Positions 1 to 7,821 are shown, counted from the stretch's first letter. The stretch: 44,530 nt of DNA from Candidatus Lambdaproteobacteria bacterium RIFOXYD2_FULL_50_16 (GCA_001783695.1 MFNE01000008.1:1-44530); one strand, 5' to 3'. Translations and numbers: made by a program. The notes: generated by a model from the letters alone, not told the origin.

Positions 1-66
1 CGGGGAAAACCGCCTCACAAAGGGGAAATTTCAGTGAAAAAACGAGCCGAAAAGCCGGAAAGTTAG

Positions 67-279
67 CTACCTTGAACTATGCAGCGGTCTTTCTTTGCTG
101 ATCTGGGATTGGAGGGCGCTAAAGCTTGAGCGCTCGTAAGGCTCGGTTTGGTCGGCCAGCCAATGCGCCAAGGCGTCTTCGGCCATTTCTAGGGCCTCTT
201 CCCTCGTATCCCCGTAGGTAATACAACCAGGCAGAATCGAAGGGCAACCGCAAGGTGATAAATGGAACTTTGGAAAAGT
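67..279 (-). pseudogene. HicB-family antitoxin remnant, 5'-truncated
   Basis: An open frame of 70 codons on the minus strand ends at TAG (67-69). It contains the HicB signature: PGCITYGD, then TREEALEMAEDAL and HWL, which is the core of the HicB/YcfA-partner antitoxin fold. The first two beta strands normally found before the PGC motif are missing. The frame opens at a stop codon (280-282) and has no ATG, GTG or TTG before the motif, and it runs directly into the cfpA terminator (286-314). No HicA toxin is visible in the 66 bases downstream. I read this as the decayed 3' part of a hicB gene; translation from a rare start codon cannot be excluded. Confidence 0.65.
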
Positions 280-285
280 TTAGGC

Positions 286-314
286 AAAAAAAACCCGGCA
301 GGGCCGGGTTTTTT
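286..314 (-). terminator. Rho-independent terminator of cfpA, probably bidirectional
   Basis: The arms CCCGGC (294-299) and GCCGGG (303-308) enclose a 3-nt loop and are flanked by A and T runs that extend the pairing to 12 bp. On the minus strand the stem ends in a T run, 45 nt after the cfpA stop codon. The A run on the other side means it could also stop plus-strand transcription. Confidence 0.9.
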
Positions 315-358
315 AGAGGAGATGGAGACCCGAAAAGGCGGTAAAGCCCAAGGTATGC

Positions 359-2257
359 TTAGCCCCGGCTCATTTCGGCGAGCTTTTCGCCCTCTTCGAA
401 CAGGGAAACAAACCGGCGCTCTTTGGTCGGCTCGATGCGGTGTTCTTGTTTGGGGTATTCTAGGATCGACTGGTCCGCGAAGGGCTTAGTGATCCGGTAC
501 ATAAACTCGGAAAGCACGTTCGAGAGTGCGTTCATAGTGGTCCGTTTCTTTTTGACCGTGGTAATGTCCACCTCGACCAAAAGGCCTTGCTGCAAGTGAT
601 AAGGGTTGACCAACCCTGAGAAGGCCAACGCTTGGTCTTCTAAGAAGTTGATCCGCTCCTCGATCACAAAACGGTCGCGCGGGTGTTGATTTTTATAGAT
701 CTCTAAGACCTTCTTTTTCATCAAGTCCAACTGCTTCTTGATGGTTTCATTGGTCCGAGCATTCGTCCGCGCATCGGTTTCGGCTTGGCTGGGCTCTTGG
801 AAGAGAACCTCACTCCAGGTCCGTTCTTCGCCAGTGCTGGTCTCAACCGGGGTTTCAGGACCCCGGCCTTTTTGGCGTGGATCCACAGCCGGGGCAGCCT
901 TGCCACCACCCAGAAATTGATCAGCAATATCTTTGTAACTTTTGATACTTTTATCTTTGCGGTAGCCAGCGTACACCTTTTCCACCACTTCAGCAGCCCG
1001 GTTGACCTGCGATAATAGGGCGGCCGATTGTTCGTCAAAAGCGGTTTTCATGGCGTTGACTTGCTGGCGATCCAGGTACGACATTCGAATGGCGTAGGTT
1101 TCGTCGGGCAACTCGCGGGCGTTGGTTTCGGCGTATTCGCGGATCACACAAACCCGCCCGTTTTTCAGGTTGTCTAACGACTGGAACCCCATCTTGGCCG
1201 TATCTAAAATGCTAGTCATCATGTTGACCGCATTGTTAAAGCCCTTATGCAGAATATGGGCTTCGTCCAAGATATGTTTGAGGTTTTCCCGAATATTGGT
1301 GGGATCGTATTCGGCGGTGGGCATTTCAAAGAAGGTGTCTTCTAAGGAATCAATAAATTTCTTAGCAATCACCTCATAACACTTGTTGCCTGGATCGGCT
1401 AAGTCGTTATCAAAGCCGATGTAACTCTCCAAGGCCTTCAATTTTTCAAAGACTACTTGGTCGCTCGAAAGCGTAGGTTGGTCGTCTTCGGTCAGGCTTT
1501 GGTTAATACGATTAATTTTTTCGTCGATCTGCCGATGGAAATGATTGGAGATAATTTCCTTTAAAATCTGCTGGATCGGCCTTTGGTAGTGATAGATCGG
1601 CACCCTTAAATCATTATCGGCGATGTTAAAAGCCAACCTAATGTCCATAACCGTTTTGGGCTTTAAACCGTTTGATTTAAAGCTACACTTAACCAAACAA
1701 TAACTAGACTCGTTGCGGATAAAGGCCCCGGCGTCGGTTTTTTGAGCCAAAATAGTGCTGGTGCCCTGCTCGATCTCGTTTAAGGAGCGCTCAATATGGC
1801 CTTGCAAATGGGTATAAGCATTGCCAGCAGCTTGTTCTACAGCCCTAGTGGTAAAGGTTTTGTCCTGGCCCAGGCGGGTCATCAGATCGGAGATAAACCT
1901 AGGGGTGTAGCGGGAAAGTTGCGAGTATTCCTCGCGATCTACCAAATTGCGGTATTTTTTGGATAACTCATCTTCAACCGTCACCAAATAACGGTTGAGC
2001 ATGTTTTGAAGGTTTTGGTTGTAATAGTTGTGGACCTTGGATTTGATCCCACCCATTACATCAAGCTTGGTCAGCACCTCAGGAGGCAACTTGGCGGAGA
2101 CGTGGTTGAGGATCTTCGAGACCTCTTCATCTACCAACAAACCCGATTCGGAATATTCGTCGCGTCCGTCTCGAAAAATACTGTTCCTGGACCCGATAGC
2201 ACTTGCGCGCTCAGGATGGATAAATTCGGGACCGCGGGCGATCTTTTCTCTGCTCAC
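359..2257 (-). CDS. cfpA: Cytoplasmic filament protein CfpA
   Basis: This 632-residue soluble, strongly helical protein matches my memory of spirochaetal CfpA, the subunit of the ribbon-like cytoplasmic filaments that run beneath the membrane along the periplasmic flagella in Treponema. Recognisable stretches are KLPPEVLTKLDV, HNYYNQNLQNMLNRYL and VEDELSKKYRNLVD near the N-terminus, SILDTAKMG and CVIREYAET in the middle, and NPYHLQQGLLVEVD near the end. Its length is close to the roughly 680 residues I recall for the T. pallidum protein. A region around residues 455-500, rich in Gly, Pro and Thr, looks like a flexible linker. There is no signal peptide or membrane segment. I chose GTG at 2257 because GAGGAG lies 6 nt upstream; the in-frame TTG at 2263 directly abuts that site. 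The gene is monocistronic, between its own promoter and terminator. Confidence 0.85.
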   Translation of the reverse strand: MSREKIARGPEFIHPERASAIGSRNSIFRDGRDEYSESGLLVDEEVSKILNHVSAKLPPEVLTKLDVMGGIKSKVHNYYNQNLQNMLNRYLVTVEDELSKKYRNLVDREEYSQLSRYTPRFISDLMTRLGQDKTFTTRAVEQAAGNAYTHLQGHIERSLNEIEQGTSTILAQKTDAGAFIRNESSYCLVKCSFKSNGLKPKTVMDIRLAFNIADNDLRVPIYHYQRPIQQILKEIISNHFHRQIDEKINRINQSLTEDDQPTLSSDQVVFEKLKALESYIGFDNDLADPGNKCYEVIAKKFIDSLEDTFFEMPTAEYDPTNIRENLKHILDEAHILHKGFNNAVNMMTSILDTAKMGFQSLDNLKNGRVCVIREYAETNARELPDETYAIRMSYLDRQQVNAMKTAFDEQSAALLSQVNRAAEVVEKVYAGYRKDKSIKSYKDIADQFLGGGKAAPAVDPRQKGRGPETPVETSTGEERTWSEVLFQEPSQAETDARTNARTNETIKKQLDLMKKKVLEIYKNQHPRDRFVIEERINFLEDQALAFSGLVNPYHLQQGLLVEVDITTVKKKRTTMNALSNVLSEFMYRITKPFADQSILEYPKQEHRIEPTKERRFVSLFEEGEKLAEMSRG

Positions 2258-2263
2258 CTTCAA

Positions 2264-2269
2264 CTCCTC
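2264..2269 (-). promoter_or_regulatory. Ribosome binding site deciding the cfpA start
   Basis: GAGGAG on the minus strand sits 6 nt before the GTG at 2257 and 0 nt before an in-frame TTG at 2263. The spacing favours GTG as the start. Confidence 0.7.
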
Positions 2270-2318
2270 AAAGGGTGACGCCTAATGGGGAACCCTAGAC
2301 AAAGGGTTACTTGCCGAA

Positions 2319-2347
2319 ATCATGCGGTTTTGGGCGGCCAATGTCAA
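2319..2347 (-). promoter_or_regulatory. Sigma70-type promoter of cfpA
   Basis: On the minus strand a perfect -35 TTGACA (2342-2347) is followed by a 17-bp spacer and a -10 CATGAT (2319-2324, 4 of 6). Transcription would start near 2312, giving a leader of about 55 nt. That leader contains a small inverted repeat, AACCCT/AGGGTT, at 2291-2308, which could form a 5' hairpin. Confidence 0.65.
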
Positions 2348-2392
2348 TCGAAAAAGCCTTTGTTTATCTTCGGCTAGCCTCGCTTGTCCAGA

Positions 2393-3055
2393 TCAAGGTT
2401 GGATATCCTCGGGGCTTTGATAAAATAGGCTGCGATCTGAAAACTCTAGGCGGGCGCTGCCCTTGAGGCCGGAGAAGATGAGGGAGAAGGGTTTGTCGCC
2501 AAGGGGCACTTCCCGGTTAAGCTTGGGGAAGCTGATCCGGTATAATTCCACCCAGCGGTCAACCGGCTTAAAATACTTAGTTAAAAAAATATGTTCTTGA
2601 TCCCGTTTGGCTAATTTTTTAACATTTACCGGCCTCAAGAGGTCCGACTCGTCGTCGCCTAAAAAGACCTGCCAATGGCTTGAGGGCTCCCCAAATTCTG
2701 GTTTTTCGGTGTCCCCTGTGTAGATCACCACCACAAAAGAATAAAAATTTTGGTAGTCCTCCACTTCCCTGGCCCACTTGGCTTCGGCTTGGACGGGAGG
2801 GTAAAAATAGGCCTTAGATTGTTCATCTAAAAAAGCTTTGCGGTAGGAAAGGTCGCGAAATAAAGCGTCCACCACAAAAACCGTGTCATAGTCTAAATAA
2901 ACGTTGCCTGATTTGAACCGACCCTCCAAGAGTGCTTGGGTTTTATCGTCTTTGGCCTCCCAACTGCTGATTAGGTTGGTTTGACCGTCCCGGTTGCGTG
3001 CAGAGGAGCAACCCAAGAGGACAAGGCTTAATAAAATTAGGCAAAACCGGTTCAC
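2393..3055 (-). CDS. Lipoprotein of unknown function
   Basis: This is a 220-residue protein that I do not recognise. It begins with a type II signal peptide: Asn-Arg, a hydrophobic stretch and the lipobox LLGC, with the acylated cysteine at residue 16. The mature part is mixed alpha/beta with many aromatic residues and no cysteine motif. The start is GTG and overlaps the TGA of the preceding gene by 4 bp (GTGA), so the two are translationally coupled. It is the last gene of an operon that also encodes a solute-binding protein, which suggests an envelope role. No terminator is obvious before the cfpA promoter. Confidence 0.8.
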   Translation of the reverse strand: MNRFCLILLSLVLLGCSSARNRDGQTNLISSWEAKDDKTQALLEGRFKSGNVYLDYDTVFVVDALFRDLSYRKAFLDEQSKAYFYPPVQAEAKWAREVEDYQNFYSFVVVIYTGDTEKPEFGEPSSHWQVFLGDDESDLLRPVNVKKLAKRDQEHIFLTKYFKPVDRWVELYRISFPKLNREVPLGDKPFSLIFSGLKGSARLEFSDRSLFYQSPEDIQP

Positions 3056-3477
3056 CGTTCCCCCGATAAAAGTTCTTGCGCCAGGTTGCGAGACGTAAAG
3101 GCCAAAACCAGCAAATAGCCACTAAGTCCAATTATTTGAGCCCAATAGGCCCCGTTTGCCCCTTGGCCTTCAGAATTCGGAAAGTCGCCGAAACCGATGG
3201 TGACCGATAAACCAAAGATTGCCACCGCCCCGGCCATTAAGAGCCGGTCGGTTAACCGGCCCATAGTCCAAGGGTCTTGGGAAGCAGTCCAAAACATAAT
3301 CCCCCAGCCAAACACCAATACCGCTATAATCCGGTCTTGGTAGGACTCCGAAGGGATATCATAAAAAATAAACAGGCCCGGTAGCTTAACTCCGGCAAAA
3401 TGGGCGAAGGCCACCAGGAAAAAATAGACCGCTCCGAGCCGAAGAAGGTAACCGGTGATCTGGGTTTTGCTAGCCAT
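3052..3477 (-). CDS. Small four-helix inner-membrane protein
   Basis: A 141-residue hydrophobic protein with four likely membrane helices, at roughly residues 8-28, 46-64, 76-96 and 110-128. A polar, Gly-rich loop (GFGDFPNSEGQGANGAYW) precedes the last helix. I do not recognise the family. It starts 3 nt after the solute-binding protein gene and overlaps the lipoprotein gene by 4 bp, so it belongs to the same operon. There are no transporter or enzyme motifs. Confidence 0.75.
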   Translation of the reverse strand: MASKTQITGYLLRLGAVYFFLVAFAHFAGVKLPGLFIFYDIPSESYQDRIIAVLVFGWGIMFWTASQDPWTMGRLTDRLLMAGAVAIFGLSVTIGFGDFPNSEGQGANGAYWAQIIGLSGYLLVLAFTSRNLAQELLSGER

Positions 3478-3480
3478 TTG

Positions 3481-5250
3481 TTAGCGTTTTAAACCAAAGG
3501 GGTCCGCCTCTTCAGGCAAGCGGGGGAACGATTTGGAACTTTTCATGGCCGCTTCAGTCGCCTTTTTTTCTGTCTCGTCGATCCAAAGCAGGCTTAATTC
3601 CATCCCGGTTTTAGTGGTAAAACCCTGGGGGCCTTTAAGGTAGCGCCACCACAACAGGCGGCTGTGGTCGCTGCGCCAAAAAGGGATCAAGAGGGCTTGT
3701 TGGTGGACCACTCCTTCAATCTGATAAATAGCTTGCACGCGCTTTTTTTCGTCGAGGTCGTATTCGAAGGTTTCGATCAACTGGTCCACCTTCGGGTCTG
3801 CAAACTGGAAAAGATTGTTGGTCCCTTTGATGGCGTTTTCTGAGTGGAGGAACTGGCGCGGGTCTGGGAATTGGCCGCCAGAATATACCAGAATCAGGGC
3901 CATGTAACTGCGCTCGTCAAAACTTTTATAAAGAGCTGCGCCATCTAAGAGTTTGATATCTAGGTCAATCCCCGCCTTTTTGGCGGTTTCTTTGTAAAAG
4001 CTTAGGTATTTAAGCCAAGCCTGTGATCCGGTCGAGGCCACAATCCGCAGAGGCTGCCCGCCTTTGGTACGAATCCCTTCAGGGCTTTTAGGACCGGTCC
4101 ACCCGGCTTCGTCTAGGAGTTGATCCGCTTTCTTTAAATCAAAGGGATAGGTCTTGGTTTGGGGGTTTTTATAGGGGGCGTAGGTATCAAAAAAATTATG
4201 CTGCCGCTGGTCGAGGCCGTAAAGAAACTTTTCGTTGATACTCTCAAAGTCTAGGGAATAGGCCAAAGCTTGGCGTACTTTAATATCAGACAAGATCGGG
4301 TCTTTTAAATTCATCATCAACCCCCGAATCCCGGCCGGGGTGTCGATGTAAATCTTTTGTTTGTTAACCCACCCTTTTTGGATGCCCTCGAAATCGGTTT
4401 GTTTGACCCATCGGGTTGAGTCGGTGACCCCGTACATCTCAAAGGTCCCCTTTTTAAATTGCTCAAATTCGACCTCTTCGGTCCGCACCACTCGAATCTC
4501 GACCTTGTCAAAGTTATACTGACCTTGAAACCGGGCCTTTTTATCTCCCCACCAATCTTTTAGCCGTTCGAAGGTGACCGACTTGCCTTTTTGAAAGTCG
4601 TTAAGCACGTAAGGCGTAGCGGTGACCAGCGGTTGCCAGTTGGTTTTTTTGACCCAATTTTTATCAAGCTTAATGGCGTGGCGAGGCATGGGGTCCAGAT
4701 CCATCTCGTATAATATCCGCCAACTTGGCTTTTTAGCGACAATTTTAATGGTGTGGTCGTCTATCTTTTCTACCGATTGATAGTGGTCCCTAATGTATTG
4801 GTTGTAAAAGGGGGCCTCAATATCTTTGGACTGCAAAAAATCGAAGGCAAACAAAAAATCATCTGCCGTGATCGGCTTGCCATCGGACCAACGAGCATCT
4901 GGGTCTAGGCGGTAATAAACGGTCTGGTTATCCTTCAGCACGGCCCATTCGGTCGCCAAATTGGGGATCAAGGCGCGGGTGTTGGGGTGTAGCCGGGTTA
5001 GCCCCATCATCCCAAACTCCCGATTAAAACTAACAAACGCCCCAGAATTGCTGTTGGGGCCGTAAAGTCTAAAGGTCAGCGGGAAGGTCTGAATCGCCGC
5101 GTGATAGGTACCACCCCGTTTGGCGTCTGGGCTAGCGAAGGTCGGCTGCTCACCCCCGTTTTCCCAAACCAATCCGTCGGGTAGGGGTTGAGCACCCAAA
5201 AAATAAGTGGGTAAAACTGCTAAAAGCGCCAAGGCAATCAAAAAACGCAT
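3481..5250 (-). CDS. Family 5 extracellular solute-binding protein, YejA-like
   Basis: A 589-residue periplasmic binding protein of an ABC peptide-type transporter (SBP_bac_5 fold). Family features are AKRGGTYHAAI at the mature N-terminus, LATEWAVLKDNQTVYYRLDP, WSDGKPITADDFLFAFDF and VRQALAYSLDFESINEKF. The preference for long N-terminal Arg/Gly motifs and the overall length resemble YejA rather than OppA. I start at ATG 5250 because it gives a compact signal peptide (MRFLIALALLAVL then a GAQ cleavage region). In-frame ATG 5283 and TTG 5307 would only add a basic N-terminal extension, and neither has a good ribosome binding site. No permease or ATPase gene is in the window, so it either serves a transporter encoded elsewhere or acts as a sensor or chaperone. 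Confidence 0.85.
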   Translation of the reverse strand: MRFLIALALLAVLPTYFLGAQPLPDGLVWENGGEQPTFASPDAKRGGTYHAAIQTFPLTFRLYGPNSNSGAFVSFNREFGMMGLTRLHPNTRALIPNLATEWAVLKDNQTVYYRLDPDARWSDGKPITADDFLFAFDFLQSKDIEAPFYNQYIRDHYQSVEKIDDHTIKIVAKKPSWRILYEMDLDPMPRHAIKLDKNWVKKTNWQPLVTATPYVLNDFQKGKSVTFERLKDWWGDKKARFQGQYNFDKVEIRVVRTEEVEFEQFKKGTFEMYGVTDSTRWVKQTDFEGIQKGWVNKQKIYIDTPAGIRGLMMNLKDPILSDIKVRQALAYSLDFESINEKFLYGLDQRQHNFFDTYAPYKNPQTKTYPFDLKKADQLLDEAGWTGPKSPEGIRTKGGQPLRIVASTGSQAWLKYLSFYKETAKKAGIDLDIKLLDGAALYKSFDERSYMALILVYSGGQFPDPRQFLHSENAIKGTNNLFQFADPKVDQLIETFEYDLDEKKRVQAIYQIEGVVHQQALLIPFWRSDHSRLLWWRYLKGPQGFTTKTGMELSLLWIDETEKKATEAAMKSSKSFPRLPEEADPFGLKR

Positions 5251-5315
5251 AACCAATTTCCGAAGGAGGTTTGGGGCTATCATAGGAGTAATGGAGCTAA
5301 GTCTCAACCGCCAAA

Positions 5316-5708
5316 TTAGGTGATTTGCCAGGCAAAGCTATCTGGATCCTTCGAATCATAGGGGCGCGAGCAAAGCGCGGTTTGCCCGATCGGTAATTTT
5401 CCAGGATTTTTTACTGCATGGCCCCAGCCAGGTTCGACCAAGCAGGCGAGCATCATGGGCCCGACAAAATTTTTGCTTTGTGTGTGTTCTGACCCGGGGG
5501 CACGCCAAAAGATTTCGATTAGATCCGCTACCTGAAAAATCAAAATCTCACGTTTTTTCAGGTGGTAATGATTCCCCCTAAGGGCCCCTGGAAAAAAGGT
5601 AGCAAAATGCAAATCCGCAATCTGGCCAATAAAATGGTAACATTCTTGCGGCAGTTCGAAACTATCGCCCCGATGGTCCCCTCGATTTTTGATCTCAAAA
5701 ATCTTCAT
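5316..5708 (-). CDS. Cupin-fold protein related to sugar epimerases
   Basis: A 130-residue single-domain cupin. The motif RGNHYHLKKREILIF gives the first cupin box (metal-binding His pair), and PGWGHAVKNPG is the second. This pattern is seen in the C-terminal cupin of capsule biosynthesis proteins (WbjC/CapF type) and in dTDP-4-dehydrorhamnose 3,5-epimerase relatives. A catalytic role is not certain; the protein may simply bind a sugar or metal. Its start overlaps the preceding SpoIIAA-like gene by 4 bp (ATGA), and its stop is 8 nt before the earliest possible start of the solute-binding protein, so it is tightly embedded in the operon. Confidence 0.7.
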   Translation of the reverse strand: MKIFEIKNRGDHRGDSFELPQECYHFIGQIADLHFATFFPGALRGNHYHLKKREILIFQVADLIEIFWRAPGSEHTQSKNFVGPMMLACLVEPGWGHAVKNPGKLPIGQTALCSRPYDSKDPDSFAWQIT

Positions 5709-6064
5709 CCGTTTTTAATCCAGGCCCAGGCCTCTTCGACTTGACCCTCTTCAAAATATTGGGTGAGTGTAGAGACAAAAAACGCCCCAAATTGCGTCAA
5801 AAGGCGTTCCCAAAAGTGGTCGCCGATCACGGCTAAATGGGATATTTGGTTGATGTGTTTAATTAAAAATTGCAAATCTTCTAAGGCCGCCATCGGGTCC
5901 ATGCCGGTCCAATGTTTCATCTCTACGAGCAACCTGATCTTCCCGTGAGCCTCAATCGCGGCTTCCAAATCTTTTATAACCGTTTCGATTTCTTCGGTCG
6001 TAACCCGACCCGAAATCTGGTATCCCAAGACCTCGGCGGCGCTGCCCGCTAACTTTTGGTACAT
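5705..6064 (-). CDS. SpoIIAA-like (STAS-fold) protein
   Basis: A 119-residue protein of the SpoIIAA-like family (PF11964/DUF3478). It starts with a beta strand (VLGYQISGRVTTEE), followed by a helix, the central strand IRLLVEMKHWTGMD, a helix (LEDLQFLIKHI), the strand LAVIGDHFWERLL, and a C-terminal segment YFEEGQVEEAWAWI. The EEAWAWI ending is characteristic of the family. Members are thought to be lipid- or membrane-associated regulators, but their function is not established. A clear ribosome binding site (AAAGGGGAG) precedes ATG 6064. It is the first gene of the five-gene operon 6064-2393. Confidence 0.8.
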   Translation of the reverse strand: MYQKLAGSAAEVLGYQISGRVTTEEIETVIKDLEAAIEAHGKIRLLVEMKHWTGMDPMAALEDLQFLIKHINQISHLAVIGDHFWERLLTQFGAFFVSTLTQYFEEGQVEEAWAWIKNG

Positions 6065-6082
6065 TTTTGCTCCCCTTTGTTT

Positions 6083-6103
6083 TAAACTGACCGATACAGT
6101 TTA
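6083..6103 (-). promoter_or_regulatory. 21-bp palindrome, candidate operator of the SpoIIAA-like operon
   Basis: TAAACTG (6083-6089) and CAGTTTA (6097-6103) form a perfect 7+7 bp inverted repeat with a 7-bp spacer, about 20 bp before the start codon. On the minus strand TAAACT could be a -10, with TGGTCA 17 bp upstream as a weak -35. The repeat would then overlap the promoter, as expected for a repressor site. The promoter reading is inference. Confidence 0.45.
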
Positions 6104-6187
6104 GCTGGATTGTCTGGGCTTGACCAGCGGGCAATGCCCATAAGGGCAGTCAAAGGGGGGCGTGGGTTTATTAGGCCGCTTTTGACC

Positions 6188-6217
6188 CCCAAGGTTTAGA
6201 AACTTAAACGCTTTGGG
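6188..6217 (-). other. Imperfect hairpin after the last TerB-like gene
   Basis: CCCAA and GTTTA (from 6188) pair with TAAAC and TTGGG (ending at 6217), directly after the stop codon at 6218-6220. There is no T run after the stem on the minus strand, so it is not a standard terminator. It may stabilise the 3' end. Confidence 0.3.
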
Positions 6218-6751
6218 TTAGGCAATTGGGGCTTCTGGGTTGACCACCGGTTCAGCATCGCTTTTTAGGGCATCACCTTCTATATGGACGGGGGCGTGCG
6301 CGTTAACTTGGTGCCCGGTCAGTTCATCAAGTCTCGATTTTAATTCAATCTCTTTGCCAAAGGCCGCCGCCATTTGTTCAGCCCAAGCCATCAGTTCATG
6401 CTTGCCGTTTACAAATCCCAGGCACTCGATAATCTGGCGGAGTAGTTTTTTTTCTTCTGGCGAAAATTCTGAATCAGTGGAGGCAGTTAAGACCACTTCT
6501 GAAAAAATGTCCCAAGCCCGAACCGCAGGCAGGCCCACCAGCGGCTTAAAGGGGGACATAAAATAAGCAGAAGACATAGCTTTTTTAATAGCGGTCATAT
6601 CGCTACTGCCAGCCAGCCCTGCTAGGGCCCAAAACAGGATACGCTGTTCGGTTGACTCGACCTTTTTATCCGCCATAACCATCCGCCCAATGGCCTTGTA
6701 AAGCCAGTTGCGCTCTTCTGAATCGAGCTTGGCAATAATGTCTTGTCGCAC
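6218..6751 (-). CDS. TerB-like protein, paralogue 1
   Basis: A 177-residue all-helical protein of the TerB-like superfamily. Residues 1-150 align with the next two genes: ERNWLYKAIGRMVMADKKVESTEQ near the N-terminus, RAWDIFSEVVLTASTDSEFSPEEKKLL in the middle, and IIECLGF. The acidic helix starts AD-KV--TEQ and D-EFSPEE match the paired acidic motifs of TerB folds. The last 30 residues form an Ala/Pro-rich tail absent from the other copies. GTG is the start, preceded by AGAGGAG. It is the third gene of a TerB-like operon. Despite the family name I see no other ter genes, so tellurite resistance is not implied. Confidence 0.75.
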   Translation of the reverse strand: MRQDIIAKLDSEERNWLYKAIGRMVMADKKVESTEQRILFWALAGLAGSSDMTAIKKAMSSAYFMSPFKPLVGLPAVRAWDIFSEVVLTASTDSEFSPEEKKLLRQIIECLGFVNGKHELMAWAEQMAAAFGKEIELKSRLDELTGHQVNAHAPVHIEGDALKSDAEPVVNPEAPIA

Positions 6752-6793
6752 CGTTCTCCTCTAGCTTTTAGCGCCCTTTTTTTTGTTACTTGT

Positions 6794-7249
6794 TTAGGCT
6801 TTTGGTTGGGGAATAATTTGATTTAATCTGACGGCAAACCCGTTTTCAATGGAGTGGGCTTTGGCCATTAATTCTATCCATTGGAAGATGGGTTCACGGC
6901 CTAATTCTGCGAAACCTAGGCAGTCCATAATATTGTTTAAATAGGCTTTTTCTGCCGTAGCCAACCTTGCATCTACTACAGCAGTGCGGACCAATTCAAC
7001 AAACAGGGCCCAAGCCCGCTCTGGCGTGATCTCGCGGGGCGCGGTCAAGGGCCTTGAGAAGGATTCAGAACGCATTAAATCCTGCACGTCCATCATGTCT
7101 AGGCTTCCGGCCAAGGCTTGCATAACCTCGTTAAACTCGTTTTGCTCGGTGTTGTCGAGCCGTTCATCGATCAGCACCAATTTGGCCACCGCCCGGTAGA
7201 GCCAGCCCCGCTGCTCCTCGCTAAGCATTCGCAGTACTTCAATTCGCAT
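6794..7249 (-). CDS. TerB-like protein, paralogue 2
   Basis: A 151-residue helical protein homologous to its two neighbours, with EEQRGWLYRAVAKLVLIDERLDNTEQ, ERAWALFVELVRTAVVDARLATAEK and IMDCLGF. It is the most divergent copy: the motif ADKKVD of the other two is IDERLD here. It starts at ATG 7249, with GAGGTC upstream and 13 nt after the preceding paralogue. A gap of 42 nt separates it from the next. It has no signal peptide or membrane segment and is probably cytoplasmic. Confidence 0.75.
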   Translation of the reverse strand: MRIEVLRMLSEEQRGWLYRAVAKLVLIDERLDNTEQNEFNEVMQALAGSLDMMDVQDLMRSESFSRPLTAPREITPERAWALFVELVRTAVVDARLATAEKAYLNNIMDCLGFAELGREPIFQWIELMAKAHSIENGFAVRLNQIIPQPKA

Positions 7250-7262
7250 CTGACCTCATTGG

Positions 7263-7709
7263 TTAACGTTCAATATAAAGATCAAGGCGGCGGGCGAAGG
7301 CTAATTCCTCACTGCGCAGGTTCACCATTTTTTCGACCCAGCTAAACAGTGCGGCTCTGGCTTCTTTTTTAAATCCCAAGGCGTCCATGATCTGGTTTAA
7401 CAGATCCAACTCCTCTTGCGCTAGTTCAGCGTCACTAACAGCGGTGCGGATTAACTCGGAAAAGATATCCCAAGCCTTGTCGCGCGGGATGTGTTGCATC
7501 GGGGTGAACTTGGCCAGAAAGTCGGCAGACGCCAAGACCCGCTTGGCATCGGCGATTTGGTGTTCATCGGCGATGAGACTAAGGGCATCAAAGAGTTCGG
7601 CCTGCTCGTTAATATCTACCTTTTTGTCGGCCATAATGATCCGGCCAATCGCCTTAAAGAGCCAATTCCGTTGTTCTTGGTCAAGCCGACTGATGATTTG
7701 TCTGCGCAT
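7263..7709 (-). CDS. TerB-like protein, paralogue 3 (first gene of the triplet)
   Basis: A 148-residue helical protein. It shares with paralogue 1 almost the whole motif RNWLFKAIGRIIMADKKVD and with both neighbours the block KAWDIFSELIRTAVSDAEL, then IMDALGF. It is the first gene of the operon, with ATG 7709 and a weak upstream GGGAA. A possible promoter lies in the 112-bp gap upstream (TTGGCA, 17 bp, TAAGCT on the minus strand), but it is weak. The family (TerB/DjlA N-terminal-like) is often found in stress or envelope contexts and the biochemical role is unknown. Confidence 0.75.
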   Translation of the reverse strand: MRRQIISRLDQEQRNWLFKAIGRIIMADKKVDINEQAELFDALSLIADEHQIADAKRVLASADFLAKFTPMQHIPRDKAWDIFSELIRTAVSDAELAQEELDLLNQIMDALGFKKEARAALFSWVEKMVNLRSEELAFARRLDLYIER

Positions 7710-7821
7710 TAAGTTCCCTGTTAAGCCCGCCTAGATAGGTTCAAGGCGGCCGATTTAGCCCTAGATTTGCCCCAAGCTTAACCTAACCAAAAGCAACTGC
7801 CAATAGACCTTATAGCCTAGG

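Noticed and set aside
6218-7709. Tellurite-resistance operon
   Set aside because: Only TerB-like domains are present; no TerA, C, D, E or Z genes, so the family name says nothing about function here.
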